Positions 1 through 45,799 of a DNA stretch of 64,000 nt are shown here, piece after piece. The notes beneath the pieces were generated by a model. It saw only the letters and a list, made by a program, of their open reading frames with translations, ran no database searches and was not told the DNA's origin. The position numbers and the translations under genes are program-made. The DNA is from Berghia stephanieae (lineage: Eukaryota > Mollusca > Gastropoda > Nudibranchia > Aeolidiidae): assembly GCA_034508935.3 (NCBI GenBank), contig CM067444.1:75524367-75588366 (forward strand). Reading direction: 5' to 3'. Position 1 is the stretch's first letter; every line of letters starts with the position of its first letter.

Positions 1-1866
1 AAAAATATTCGAAATTTAGCTCATGCACATGGAAACCAATTTTATATCAAAGAGCTATCAACCCTGGTTACAAAACAGTTTGAATTTTGTTTCTATCTTG
101 ATTAGAAATGTAGTTACGGCTACGGCAGTTCATCATAGTCTGAAATTTCAGACTGATTTTTACCCCAAAATTACCATTGGAAAGTTTGTGATCAAATTCG
201 CATGCCGTTAATAAACAAAGAGGTCTAAAACAGTTAATATGGAGATTTTATTAACAGATTGTATCCCAAAATGTTTGTCTTATCGAGGATAATGCAATTG
301 AGAGTAATATACAAATACAAATTTCAAAATTACACATTATTACATATATGACGCAAATGTTACATAATCATCAAGACAAAGAAACAATTCGCTATATCAC
401 TTCTTGATTTATCCCCAATATCTCACTGAAACGATTGCAAATAATTCCCCTCTAATACTAATACATAGAATAAAAAAGGGTTTGAGACAGGATTTAAATG
501 AAAAGATATAAACATTTTGCATAATGAGTTTATTTTTACCCCTTTTTAAATTAAATAAATTGAGCTTTTATTATGTAGCGCAATATCCACTAAACATGCT
601 CAAAGCGCTTTACAAGTGGTCCTTGGTCAACAGCAACATTTAACATGTAGGATGGGACATGATGCCTGTTACTGTTAGGCGATATTACAATTTTTTCGGC
701 CTGAGACAACACCGTTTATGGCTAGGTACTCATTTTACACCTGAGTACGGTGAGAGAATATGAGTAAAGAGCCTTTTCCAAGGACTCAACTATGTGCTGA
801 GCTAGACTCGAACCCAGGACCTTCTGATCCAAAAGCGAGTGTCATACCACAAGACCACATAGACACATAAATGAAAAATGGCAAAATGAAAAAGTTCAAA
901 TAAATTGAAAAGGATTCACCCAAGGCAGTTTATATGTCTTATTTGAATTGCAAGGAAAGTTCTGGTTTTTAAAAATTCTGCTAAAACACTTTGGGTTTTT
1001 TGCTATTACTATTACTACATTTGGACTGAAAATTAATAGAACGTTATCTTCCCCCTCCCCATGCCCCCTATCTTCCCTCTCGCTTTCAGTGATTGTGTTG
1101 TCACGATTTATAACTAATAGAACTTCTTACCATAATTATTTAAGACCTTTAGAATGTGAATATAACCGAGAACAAATATATCTAAATAGATGGGAAAGAA
1201 ACTTGATGACTTGATGGCTAAATGAAATAAAATTAAAGCAATTGATATTTTTTTAAAATATCGATATTATTAATATCGGATTTTACAAAGAAAACAAATA
1301 TAAACTTTAAAAATAAAAACAATAAAATGCCCGTAAAAAAAGTTTGGAAGTATGCATTAAAAATAAAAACATAGTAAATGACAGTACTAGTACTAAATAC
1401 ATTATGGACCAAATATAAAATAATAAATAACTAAATTAAAAATTTTGCTTGGGCAGCCATGATGAGAAGATAATGAAAACAGCAGAGTTAAAAAGGTCTG
1501 CACATAGATATAGAGCCCTAAAATTTGGCATGAATAAAGTGTAGATGTTATTCTAAAAACAAGCATTTTTATTTTAAAAACCGCTGTAAATAGCAAAATA
1601 AACACATTTGAACATTGATAAATTTTAACTTCATATAACTCCTGAAATTTTAAATGTTTTTTTATTTTATTTGGCACCATTCAAAGGAAATTGAAAGACG
1701 AAAAAAAATGATACCAAAATATCTGCGATATTCCTCTTTATAACAAAGTTATGCATCTTTAACTGAACCCCCCTAAACGCGAATGACAATTTCCAGTCAC
1801 AACTTTGAAATGGACGAGTTGGGTCACAATTTGACTACTACTGCTGCTCCTCACTGAACTGCCTTC
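1..1866 (+). repeat. Long dispersed direct repeat, left copy
   Basis: Shares about 1.5 kb of collinear similarity with 57,700-59,233: the blocks beginning ttgaattttgtttctatctt, the middle block with ccccaaaattaccattg, and the end block gttgggtcacaatttgacta. It is interrupted by a SINE at about 557-870. It contains no long reading frame. The start of a third copy resumes at about 1,880-2,040. Class unknown; it begins before the window. Confidence 0.75.
557..870 (-). mobile_element. tRNA-derived SINE A, full length
   Basis: On the minus strand: a tRNA-like head with B box GGTTCGAGTC, the core motif gagtccttggaaaaggctct, and a tail GTAAAGCGCTTTGAGCA ending in tataaaagctcaattt. Inserted in the left long repeat; the corresponding place in the right copy (near 58,240) lacks it, so it arrived after the repeats separated. 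Confidence 0.8.
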
Positions 1867-1879
1867 TAAATAGAGATGC

Positions 1880-2728
1880 AGCTTACAAAAATTATAGATA
1901 TGTGTAACTCTTGCACTTGAAACAAATATCATATAAAAAATCTAGCGACACTGCTTACAAAATGAGTTTGAACTTTGTTTCTATATTGATTAGAAGTAGG
2001 ATGGCAGTTTATAAAGTTCTGAAATTTCATATACCTTGCACCGGCTTTTCAATGGTTTCCATTCAAGTGACTGGAGGGAGGATGTCACACAATCCGGGTC
2101 TCTGGATTTGCATCCAGTTGAGAATCTTGCAGCCACAGGTGCCAGTTTTCCGGTTCATGCCGGAATTCCGGTTTCGCGCTATCTCCAAGTCAAATACCTC
2201 CGGTTTCAGTGTTTTGAGTAAAATAACCTAATACCATCAGTAAAAATTCAAAAATGTGATTCAGCCACCTTTTCAGTGTAATCTTTTGATAATGGTATAA
2301 AAACGGCAATGAAATAAGAGTAAAGTTTAGGCCGCCTTTTCAGTAGGAACATTTTCAGGTTTGGCAAAGTGTCGAGATTTTAGTTTCAGGTTTCAGCACT
2401 TCTTCCTGCTGGCACCCATGCTTGCAGCTGCTCTTTGTGCTATTTCAATCTTGTCTTGTCATTTTTTGTGTAGGGGTCCCCACGGCGCTGGCATATTCTA
2501 ATATTGACCTGATAATTCCTCCCTTTTTAAAATTTGCAAGCGGAAATTTAAATTGTAAGGGAATGGGGTGTGTAGAAAGCTAACCAAATTATGTTGATCA
2601 AGAAAGTGGTAGGTTCAAAGTGACATGACATAATACTGTCGTCATTATCGTCATTACCCTTAACAATACTTCAGCTATATCTGTATGCTATTGATTCTTT
2701 GACATATATGTTTCTTTATTGATTTCAG
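1880..2728 (+). other. Partial third repeat copy, then unassigned intron DNA
   Basis: 1,880-2,040 repeats the beginning of the long dispersed repeat (aatgagtttgaactttgttt). From 2,040 to the first USP47 acceptor at 2,728 I see no gene, SINE or exon; the sequence is moderately AT-rich with a short ccggaattccgg palindrome near 2,160-2,171. Confidence 0.5.
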
Positions 2729-35211
<32,483 letters not shown>

Positions 35212-36530
35212 CCAAATTTATGTAATGAATTGTCAATCTCAAAAGATGTGAATGAAACCAAAAAAAAACAAACCCCAAACTATTGAAATCAACTATCATA
35301 TTAAAAATCTTCTCTATCTTTAAAACAGCAATTTTCGTGAAGCAATTTGTTTGGAAAGAGACCTTTAAAGTGAAATCTGATTTTTGATTTTTGAAAAATA
35401 AATCTAAAATTATGTTAATATGATAAGCTTCTGGTAACAAAATGTCATTGGTCTTATTGCTATGTTGAGCTGCCCTGAAGTGTTTGTCGAATTCATGATC
35501 TGTATTGATAATTTTATAATAGTGCAAATATATTTAATTTCAGGGGGGCTCATCATCTTTTCTTATTTATTTCTCATATTATTTAAACATTTATTTGTCT
35601 TAGATCAGTTAGAGTCTATCATGTGACATGAGTACTTTCCTTTTAGGATTCTGTTTGACACTGGTTTTGTTCAGCACTTTTGTTTTATCGGCTCTTGGGA
35701 GTCTATTTGTTATGTCGGTTTAGTTAGTATTTTTGGGATTTTTTTTTAGTATTTGAAAAATAAAATTCTATAAGTATACAAGAATAATTGAAAAATATCT
35801 CTTCTTTCTACAATGTAGCATTGGACCGAAGAGCACAAGCTCAAAGGTGTTTGGATCAGAAACAACAAAAATAATAGAGAACTCAAATGGTTTGTATAGA
35901 TTCTGTTGTTTTAAAATTATTTTTAGAGGGGGGGGGGGGGTCAAGTTTTTGTTTCTATATCTAAAGTGAATGGGGATGCTGCCATAATTTATATTTGTCA
36001 ATAAGACATTCAATTCAGGATAAAGAAAAATGGTTAGATATTTGTGTAAATTTACGATGTAATTATTGAATAATAAATTATTTTGTTTGATGGTTGTAAA
36101 TGAGAATGAGTAATGGCGACTTGTGGGGGGGGGGGGGGGGGGAATGTTCTGTATAAAATGCTATCTTCTTGTTATGATTATTGCAATGTCAACATTCTCT
36201 TGATCTGTTTCATCGCCATTCTGTCTGCAGCAGATTCTAGGTAAGCCAATGTTCATGGCACTAGAAATAAATTTTGTCTGGCACGTTTTATACACACTTG
36301 TTCAGATAGAAATGATTTTGGACTTTTTCAGGAAAATCGAATAAAGCAACAAGAGTAAAATGATTTATGACGAAGTGGATACAAGAGAAAGAAAAATGAT
36401 AGACTAGAAAAGAAAAATGAATTTATTGAACATTGACTTATCCAGAGTCCACTGTATATTGTATGTGACACTTGATATTTATTTCAATTCTGGAAGCTTG
36501 ATACAAAGCAATAAAACACTGATTTTACCA
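35212..36530 (+). other. USP47: USP47 3' untranslated region (inferred)
   Basis: AT-rich, with no further coding exon recognised. AATAAA hexamers occur at 35397 and 35759, but the best-placed one is at 36510. Two G-runs lie inside (35929-35940, 36124-36142). The extent is inferred from the last hexamer only. Confidence 0.5.
36510..36515 (+). terminator. USP47: Likely USP47 polyadenylation signal AATAAA
   Basis: AATAAA followed after about 20 bases by a T/GT-rich stretch (ttctttgtgattgttctg), the usual arrangement of a poly(A) signal and downstream element. Immediately after this, repeats and non-coding DNA begin. Earlier hexamers could produce shorter 3' ends. Confidence 0.5.
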
Positions 36531-36799
36531 TGCTGATTTATTCTTTGTGATTGTTCTGCAATGGGCATATGACCAAGGGATGGCGGGGGTGTCTTTATAG
36601 TGGTATTCTTTTTCCCAATCTGTTTGAGTATAGATTGATCTATTCATGCTCAAGACGTGATCTTTACAAGAAAAGCTAAGATTAACATCCCAAGGCATTC
36701 ATGAGTCAATTTACTCTCAGACATATTTGGCGAAAGAATAAAACATTCACCTCCTTCCTCCTTATCGAATTGATCAGAAAAGGTGGGTCCTAATACCGT

Positions 36800-37075
36800 C
36801 CTGTTTTGAGCATTCTTAAAGCGCAATATGCACTAAACATGCTCAAAACGCTTTAAAAGGGGTTTGCAATCAAAAGCAACAAGTAACATGTTGGACGAGA
36901 CATGACAGCTGTTAGGCGATATTACTTTCTTTTTTTTTCGACAGGGACAACGCTGTTAACGGCCAGGTACTCATTTTCCACCTAAGTATGGCGAAAGAAT
37001 ACGAGTAAATAGCTTTTTTCAAGGACACAATTATGGAGCTCATGAGTAAATCTAACCACAAGAACATATAGCCGC
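36800..37075 (-). mobile_element. SINE A, full-length but diverged
   Basis: Minus-strand tail (taaagcgttttgagca), core (aaaatgagtacctggccgtt) and a degraded tRNA head. Just downstream of the USP47 poly(A) signal. Confidence 0.7.
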
Positions 37076-37511
37076 ACTTTGACAGAGAAAAATCTGTTAT
37101 TCAAGAGGGCCCTAAAAACACAAAGTTTCCTAGCTAAACAAGATTGTGGCAATTTTTATTGATCACAAATATTAGTCTCAAAGGCCCTCTCAAGGTCATA
37201 ACAAAATGCTTACCTTTTGTAAAGGCTTTGGGAATGAATCTTTTTAATTTAACAAGCTGATTAATAATTAAACTGCTCTTCACGAAGCTACATTGAAAGT
37301 CTCATAAAAATTTCTGTTCCAAGTTGAGCAGGAGATGTTTATTAATCATTTTCATCAGCTCATTGCCACCAATTTTATCAATTTACTTTTTTCTTTCAAC
37401 ATTGATGCAATCAGAACATCATAGTGAACTATGATTTTTGTTGTTGACCGCATGACGTTTTCATTTTTTAAAATTTGACAATCTTTCGGTTCTTTGCAGT
37501 AGAGATTTATT

Positions 37512-38195
37512 TCTAACCCCTCTGTCCACTCAGCAGTGAATGGGTAGCTGAGTCTGTTAGATTTGCTGAGTGGGGTTCATGACCTCCCACTGTGGGCAGG
37601 GAGGTACTTACAGTGTCTTCTATCCCCTTATATCTGTTTTCCAATTTGCTTTCTGTCTTTGTCTTGGAATGAGATTACTTGGTTTTGTCCTGGCCGGTTA
37701 CCCTGGCTGAGAGGGAAACTCAAATGTATAGTTAGTTTTGGGAGATGATAATTTTTTCCTTGTAAATCATCTCTCTGTTATGCACTGTATTACGGTTTGT
37801 TAACATTTTATATATAATTTGTAGTGGGGACCTCTGCTTGTGTCTGGATGAGACATTTAAGTGATCTCAAATACTTTGATAGTGTGCTCTTGGAATTTAC
37901 ATTTGTTTCCTGTTTGAACCAATTCCCCTTTATCTTACCTTTTCTTGGGTGCTTTAATTGCAATTCTAGAAGTTTTTACTATCCAATTTTCTTCCTTTTT
38001 CCTGGCGCTGATATGACCATAATGTGTTGCAAGCGCCTTAAAACCCTTAAAAACAAAAATTGTTAGATTTGGTGGAAAGTACTTTGCGATAGACTAGCAT
38101 CCTATCCAAAGGATAGCAAGCAATTGCTTATTGTCTGCTTCACGCTATAGAAACAAGGATAAACTCCAGCTCCATGGGCCGAATGGCTCCGAAGG
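37512..38195 (+). mobile_element. SINE B, 5'-truncated, split by R copy 6
   Basis: 37512-37565 and 38062-38195 together match 45,890-46,065 (cagcagtga...gtctgttagat, then ggtgaaaagtactttgtgat, ctccagctccatg). The tRNA head is missing. The 0.5-kb element sits between the halves, giving the order of events. Confidence 0.75.
37566..38061 (+). mobile_element. 0.5-kb retroposon (R family), copy 6, nested in SINE B
   Basis: Perfect 10-bp duplication GTTAGATTTG (37556-37565 and 38062-38071) within a SINE whose uninterrupted form is known from 45.8-46.1 kb, so both ends of the element are fixed: ctgagtggggttc at the start and ttaaaaacaaaaatt at the end. It is the last copy on the + strand. Confidence 0.9.
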
Positions 38196-38207
38196 CCTTT
38201 TAAAAAT

Positions 38208-38305
38208 TTTGTTTTGTTTTTTAGTAATTTTACGGCATTTTACAACTCCCATAGGTCATTTCAGCACCAGTAAAAAGTAAAATGGAAGTAGTTACAGTCA
38301 CAATA
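38208..38305 (-). mobile_element. 0.5-kb retroposon (R family), 3' fragment
   Basis: Minus-strand hairpin region (ttttacggcattttacaac ... cagcaccagtaaaaa) only. Confidence 0.65.
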
Positions 38306-38329
38306 TTGTAGATAGCCCTTGCACATATT

Positions 38330-38870
38330 CAAAGGTCTTAAGGAAATGTACGCGCCAAAGGGAGCAGATCAAAGTAAAAGATCAGGAACTTGAAGATATA
38401 GACACTTTCTGCTATCTTGGGAGTATAATTGACAAGGGTGGAGACACGGAAGCAGAAGTGAAAGCATGGATAGGAAAGGCACAGGCTGCATTCAAATCTT
38501 TGAACAGAGTTTGGAGAACTAAAGATATCTCCCTTCGACTAAAGCTAAGACTTTTCAACTCAAACGTGAAGTTTGTCCTACTATATGGATGTGCAACTTG
38601 GAATGCATCACAGGGCATGTATAAGGAGGGTACAGATTTTCGTAAACAGGTGCATGCGTATGCGACTCGGAATAAAATGGATGGATAGAATTAAAAATGA
38701 AACCCAGAAGATCAAGGTGAAGACCACGAGGAACATGTAGAAGTAAAGAAGCTGATATACAGAGAAGTGATAAGACATGGAATGAGATAAAAAAGTTAAC
38801 TCAGGATAGAGAAGGATGGAAACTGTATGTCTGTGGCCTATACCCTTTCCCAGGGTGAAAAAGGCAATGA
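38330..38870 (+). mobile_element. RTE-like LINE 3' fragment
   Basis: Encodes the C-terminal end of a LINE reverse transcriptase ORF: FCYLGSIIDKGGDTEAEVKA, KAQAAFKSLNRVWRTKDISL, LRLFNSNVKFVLLYGCATW. After a break comes the final GRPRGTW / IKKLTQDREGWKLYV block. These are typical of the endonuclease-RT proteins of RTE-type elements. 5' truncated and broken by stops. Confidence 0.8.
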
Positions 38871-39144
38871 TGATGACTTACACGTATTCAAGAAAAAGCA
38901 AGTCAACGGCGAGCAGGTAATAGAAAAAGATTCTAGGATCAAAATATCCTTGTCTAGTATGAGACCTAAAATCCTCATCTCATCATGAACACAGGATGGC
39001 CACCACCCAGAAATAAAGACTATGTTGAAGCATATGTTTTAAGTGGTTTGTGGTACTTATGAAACTTTAGGAAGTTTCAGCAACAGTAAAAGGTAAAATT
39101 TGTAATAGTCATATGATAAAAGATCTATTTGAAAAATTTTTTAT

Positions 39145-39455
39145 AAAAATTGAGCTTTTCTATAGCGCAATAACCACTAAACTTGTTGAAAGCGCTTTAC
39201 AGGGGGTCCCTAGCCAACAGTAACACTTAGCATGTAGGACGGGACATGACCCTGTTACTGTTAGGCCATATTACAATTATTATTCGTAGACAACGCTGTT
39301 AACAACCAGGTACTCATTTTACACCTGAGTACAATGAGAGAAAGTGAGTAAAGAGTCTTTTCCAAGGACTCTAATGTGCCGCTGAGGACTCTAACCCAGG
39401 ACCTTCCGATCCAAAGGTAAGTGTCATACCGCTAGATCACATAGTCGCACAAAAT
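39145..39455 (-). mobile_element. SINE A, full length
   Basis: Minus strand: tRNA-like head (tatgtgatctagcggtatga), B box region, core gagtccttggaaaagactct, tail GTAAAGCGCTTTCAACA and agaaaagctcaatttt. Confidence 0.8.
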
Positions 39456-40410
39456 CACAGATGTAGCATCCAAGGGAAGGTAATACAAGAGAGACTGGTT
39501 CCAATGGCGATTTCAAGACCACACAGCGATACACTCAAATGATTACAAATATCAAGGATCCCAATCCAGATAAAGGATCCAATTTAGATATCAAGATTTC
39601 TATGTATAAAACTTGTTCCTGTATCGACATACCATGTACTTCTAGTTACTAAACATAAATGAAATAAACACTTTTTTTCATTTTTTAATTTGATTTACTT
39701 TAATCTCAAATGAAATTGCAAGAAGCACAAAATTGCACATTTGACATACAACAGAACTGGCCAATAAATAAAGGATGTCACAAAAATGTCTACAGCAAAA
39801 AGTTTAGAAAAAGTCCTACTAGAGTGTTTTACAATGGCGTCTCATGTACCGATGTGAATGCACACAGGAGCAAAACAATTTTTAAATCTCAAGCGGACTG
39901 CCGACTTTCTAAGTAACAATTTGTTGGAATAGCCACTTCATTATTTTTACACGTCCCATGCATTGGTGACATTGTGGATTAGCCCCTACTTTTTTTTAAC
40001 AATGTCTATTTCTTTAATGCACCTCATTAACTACTTTATAATTTACTTCCAAAAAAGAAAAAAAAAGACTTCATCAGTCAGGAATCAGCGATGTTAAGAA
40101 ATAAGGAATATCAATGAAACAAAGAAAGTAATATAAATATGAGATGCATCACTTGAGAATTTATACTATTTTTTAAATCGCAGCAATGTACTTTATATCA
40201 AATTGCAAACCTGTAGATTCTAAATATACCTTCATAATTACTTTTGCATATAAGGTGTAACCATACAAAAGCGTAATTGAGAAATCTGAGAATTCATACT
40301 TCAGCAAAAACTGCATGAGGCAGCGTATTTCCACCATGACCAATTTCATAGTATATTTTTTAAAAAGAAAAAGAGGACTAGGTTGCAGTAATGATACCTA
40401 TCTGTCTGTG

Positions 40411-40909
40411 GTTTTTGTTTTTAAGGGTTTTACGGCGCTTGCAACACATTTAGGTTATATCAGCGCCCGTAAAAAAGAAGAAAATGGGACAATAAAAAGT
40501 TCTAGAATTACAATTAAAGCACCCAAGAGAAAGTAAGACAAAGGGGAATTGGGAACAAATAGGGATCAGATATAGATTCCAAGAGCATACCACCAATGTA
40601 CTTAGTTTGAGATCACCTATAAGTATAAGTCTCATCCGGATACGAATACAAAATCCAACAAAGAGGAATACACTCAAATGCTTACATTATACATTCAAAA
40701 TAACAAATATTATAATCATACATAACAGAGATGATTTACAAGGAAAAAAATATCATCTCCCAAAACAGTAACTATGCATTCGACTGTTTCCCTCCCAGCC
40801 AGGACAAAACCAAGTAATCTCTTTCCAAGACAAAGACAGAAAGCATGTTGGAAAACAGATATAAGGGGATAGAAGACAGTATGAACCTCCCTGCCCACTA
40901 TGGGACCTT
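40411..40909 (-). mobile_element. 0.5-kb retroposon (R family), minus-strand copy
   Basis: Flanked by TCTGTCTGTG (40401-40410) and TCTGTCTATG (40910-40919), 9 of 10 identical. Intact 3' hairpin (ttttacggcgcttgcaacac). Confidence 0.8.
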
Positions 40910-41628
40910 TCTGTCTATGCGAAATGAGAATTGCAAGTAATAGATCACTATGAAGGGCATGGGACCTTGTGTATATATTAAAGCATGTGGCGTAGTCACC
41001 ACTTAAATCAAAAGTAGAAATAACTTTTTGCTTCACAATCGAACAACAATGGCTTAGAATTCTAATCGTTTTTGGAATATTTTTTCACATTGATGTTCAG
41101 ATAGTATTGATAGAGTACAGTGCAGTCAAAAAAAACCCCCCAAAAAACGCTCACCAGTTCTGCTTGCCAAAACAATCGTCACCAACACACAAACGAATCT
41201 GCATAGCCCCACCTAATAGCTCTTAGAATTAGGTGGAACCCGATCACCTCTCTGAATGTCTAAATAAGACATTAAACAGCTCAGTGAGCATATGAATGTA
41301 ATAATCTTCATACATTAATCTCTCTCTCTCTCTTTCTCTCGCTGTGCTTTTTCATTTCAACCTTACATGATATATATAGAGCCTTTGTATAAAAAGCTTA
41401 GATAATAAATGAATAAACTTCATTCTTATACGTGCTAAAATCTTCAAAAGTACAAAAAAGTAGGACAAAAAGGGCTAATTCAAAAAAATAGATCCCAATG
41501 CGATCTATTTTTATATCAAGTCTGAAACACTCAGAAGTCAGACTTTGACATTGCCAATAACGATACAATTAAGTGATGACAAAATGCTGTGGACCAATGA
41601 AGAACCCACCCTCCCAAGGGTCCAACTT

Positions 41629-42144
41629 CGTTTGTTTTTAAATTTATTTTAAGCGTTTTACGGCACTTGCGACGCATTTAGGTCATATCAATGCCAGTAA
41701 AAAGAAAGAAAATGGGATTAGTAAAAAAGATTTAGAATTACAATTAAAGCACCCAAGAAAAGGTAAGACAAAGGAAAATTGGGTGAAATAGGGAAAGATG
41801 TAGATTTCAAAAGCACACTATAAGTATACTTAGTTTGAGGTCACCTAAAAGTCTCATCCAGACACAAGCACAGGTACAAACATATATTTTAAACAAAACC
41901 AAAAAAAAAAAAATGTATCAGTACATAACACTAACAAAGGGATGGCTTACAAGGAAACAAAAAATGTCATCTCCCAAAAGTATAGCTATACATTTGAAAG
42001 TTTCCCTCTCACCCTGGGCTATGACAAAACCAAGTATTCTCTTTCTAAGATAAAGACAAAGCAACTCAGAAATCAGATATAGGAGTATAGAAGACACAGT
42101 AAGTGACCTCCTGCCCACCGTGGGAGGTCAAAAGACCCCACCCA
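41629..42144 (-). mobile_element. 0.5-kb retroposon (R family), minus-strand copy
   Basis: Flanked by GGGTCCAACTT and GGGATCCAACTT (41618-41628, 42145-42156). Hairpin present. Confidence 0.8.
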
Positions 42145-42156
42145 GGGATCCAACTT

Positions 42157-44150
42157 TCTCTCACCCTGAAGGGAATTCCACCCACTGAGGAGAAACATTT
42201 TAATACTTATTAGCTCTGTACTAAGTGAGAATTATATCTTCCTCATTTTAAGTAGTTTGCGTTGTTAAAAGTAAAATATTGTATTATAATATAAAGTTGT
42301 TTTTTTTTAGATCAAAACTGGAAAAGATTCACAATGTAAAATGAACTAACATTTGTCATGTTTGCGTTGAAATGCTATTGAATTATTTCTAAGATTCATT
42401 ATTAATATCACCAACAATAAATTGTTCTTTTCTGGCTAAATGAAATCTGATAAATCTTGTTTTACAATATATTATGGAAAACTAAGGTACTTGAATACAA
42501 GTAGTAGAACAGTTTTAAAGGTGTTTTTAATCTCTTGGGCCCTTTTTCATGACCAAGGTTTACGCTTTAGCTTTGTCTATTACTTGGGAATATCCCAAGA
42601 TTTATATTGTGCCATTTTCACAACTGAGAATTTTAGCATTAGCCTAAGACTAAATTTTGCTTTAAGCTTGATGTTTAAATAAACATCTAGCTTAACTATC
42701 TAAGCCAAGCCATAACATTGTTTATTTAAGTTCTTTTTATAAAATGTTCACTGACAATATTGTGATTGATTTAAAAAACCCTGGTCTTAACAGAGTGCAC
42801 AAACTGCGAATTAATACAAGACCAATTTTACACTGAAACCAGACTTTGATTTTGTATTTTCATTAGCATTGCAACATTCATGACAATAACCTTTAAAGAT
42901 TCATATATTTGCATACCAAATGATATTCATCGACAGGATTTTTAAAAAAAACCCAGATCAATCATTGATTCATTCATAGATCATTAAATTGCATGTAACA
43001 GATTCTAGAGTAAAAGTTATAATCATTATGTTAAAATTTTGACAACATTGAGTAGACGATATGATTATATTGGTTACTTTTTTTTTTTTAATTATTAAAA
43101 AAATCATGAAATGCATGCAAATCTATAATAAATATTTTGATTTCACTTTTAAATTAGGAGAGCCCAAAGAAAAAAAAAATTGGGAAAGCTCATATAGCTA
43201 TTCAAAATTTGTTGGCATAATCTTGAAATTTTGAAACATGAATTCGGGTGCAAGTGGAAATAAAAGTATGAGAAATGTAGAATAGAACTGATGAGTATTA
43301 TCAATTATCAAATTGTACTATATAAATGATTCTACTTGAGTAAATACAGGAAGTATATTTAAAATTAAAGACGTCCAAATTTTTCTTAATAAGAGGCTAC
43401 AATGAAGTAGTTTACATCACCAAACTACCTTTTAGGTTAAATAGACTCGAGATTATATACACATACATCAATAAGATGAATGTGAATTTATAAATAAATA
43501 TATCAGATTACAACATCAAAGCCCAATCAGGATATGAAATCATATGATATGCCATACAATGATAATGGATGAACTCATTAAAACAGAGTGATGTGGAATT
43601 CAATGGATAAAGCATTTGGAATATGACTGATGACAACTCATTCGGTTAAACTTCAATTTACTTCAATAAATCACAATACCAGAACGATCACAACAATTTT
43701 ATTGACACACATGAAACATCACATGATATTCAATTTTTACATTTCTTCAATACAGCTTCACAGTTTCACTTAATGCATTATTTCTTAATTTTCAAACAGC
43801 GTAAGTGACACAGTTAAAGAAAAATGGGATATTTAAAAGACCCCAAGGAAAAAAAATGGCAAAATGGGTAAGCTGATGAAAAAATAAAAAAATAAAATAG
43901 ATATTAAGAGCAAGCCATCCATGCATCTTGTTCCAAGACTACATATACGTTAAAAGGGAGGATGTCTGTCAATGGGTATTGTCTAAAATGCATTTGATAA
44001 TTGTTGATTTTTTGGAAAGATGATTTACAAGAAAGTAAAAAAGCTCTCCCAAAGACAAATAAATTGGATTGTTTTCCTTACATCAAATAATCCCAATCCA
44101 CATGGGAAGGGGGGAGGGAGAGCAAAAAAAACAAACAAATTGTATTCATT
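42157..44150. other. AT-rich intergenic DNA, no feature recognised
   Basis: Very AT-rich. I see no reading frame with family likeness and no clear SINE or LINE. A faint, eroded trace of the R family may begin near 43,790. Confidence 0.5.
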
Positions 44151-44154
44151 TCAG

Positions 44155-45125
44155 ATAGAGGAATAAAACCACACGAATGAAAATCAATAAATATAACAAT
44201 ATATAAAAGAGAAATGATTTATAAAGAAAAAAATATCTTCTCCCAAAACTATGCAGTTGACTGTTTCCCTCCCGACAAGGATCCGTCCAGGTAAAGGACA
44301 AAACCAAGTAAATTTCATTCCAAGACAAAGAGAGAAAGCAAGTTGGAAAACAGATACAAGGGTATAGAGACAGAGTAAAATGACTTTCCTGCCCACTATG
44401 GGAGGCCGAGAACCCCATCCAGACACCAGCAAAGGATCCCAATTAAAGGAATACAATCAAACGTTTACAAGATCTGTTAAAAACAAAAATATAACATCAG
44501 TACACCACAGAGAGATGATTTGCAATGAAAAAATATCACCTCCCAAAACAAACACACATTTCACTGTTTCCCTCTCAGCCCAGGGCCAGGGCAAAGTAAA
44601 GTAATCCTATTCCAAGACAAGACAAAATTAAACTCAGAACTCATATAGGGAGATAGAAGACACAGCAAGTGACCTTCTGTCCACCATGGGAATGGGAGAA
44701 CCCAGTTACAATAGCATTCAATATATAAGTACTTTAACATGAGCGAGTACAATATAAGAGATTCATGATATAAACAAAATGTGTAATTTTTCAAATGTAA
44801 AGATATATATATCTTTTAAAGAAGCCAATAAATTACTAATATGTATAAATATATTTGCTGCCCTCCACGCCGACGAGCATGGCAGGTAGTGAGTAAATAC
44901 TTACTTTGCATGCATTTGTTTGTTTTTAAGGGTTTTACAAAGCTTGCAACACCTGTATGTCAAGTCAGTGCCAGTGATTGGTACAAAGCAGGATGGTCAA
45001 AAAGATTATAGTTTAGACTTGTTTAAAAACAAAGGGACAAGTCCAAATAGAGGGCATAAGTAGATCTGGGAGCATCCAGTTGGTGCTTATAGTCTCTGAG
45101 TCCCATCAAGATTAAAGCATAGGAA
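44155..45125 (-). mobile_element. Three eroded R-family copies in a row
   Basis: Minus-strand fragments at about 44,155-44,420 (ends ctgcccactatgggaggccg), 44,421-44,705 (contains gagatgatttgcaatgaaaa and tttccctctcagcccagg) and 44,930-45,125 (hairpin end ttttacaaagcttgcaacac). Boundaries are approximate; all three have the same orientation. Confidence 0.65.
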
Positions 45126-45799
45126 CCTGCTTTTGTAGTCTGTTAACAAGTCGAAGTAAATTCTATTACCTAATTTTATTGCAGACAAGATCAGAGGCAT
45201 ATCATAAACCAAACTGCAAAGCTTACACGACAAATTCATATGCAAGAAACGAATCATAATATTAAATAACGTCAAGAATCGACAATTATAAATGAAGATT
45301 TGAGAAATCCAAATTCTAAAGATGGAGTTGAATTACAATGGTAAAGTTATGGCTTGATAAGCTTATAATGTACTACACTTCACTTTAAAAAATTGGGATT
45401 AAGTTTTCAGATATTAGTAAATTTGAGATTTCTTACTAAAATAACACATATATTTTGTACATCATTGTAAATAGAAGATTCATTAACGATGTCCAAGATT
45501 ACACGATTTCTGTGTGCAAGATCTGATTTTCGGACGACACTGCACTTGTATAGACTCATTTATATACAAAATATGCCTCCCTACTTATAAACATTCTCAA
45601 TTAACATATCACCAGGTCTCGCATATTTTCACATATTTTCAAGAGGAAAACTCCCAACATATTTACATAGATGATCCATACCTCATAGAAATTTGTTACA
45701 GCAAGACTCAATGAAGTAAAACAAAAAAAAAATGGTTTATGCATTACAGACAGTAACATTTTCTTGGTGAAAAAAACTGCCAGTTTTTCTTAGAATAGG

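Noticed and set aside
23-2231. Several open frames of 60-110 codons before USP47
   Set aside because: They fall in the long dispersed repeat or AT-rich DNA, have biased composition and no family likeness, and do not splice in frame to the 2729 exon.
35818-35900. Possible extra USP47 exon after tgtag
   Set aside because: The stop at 35209 already closes the family C terminus; the frame here is short and unrelated.
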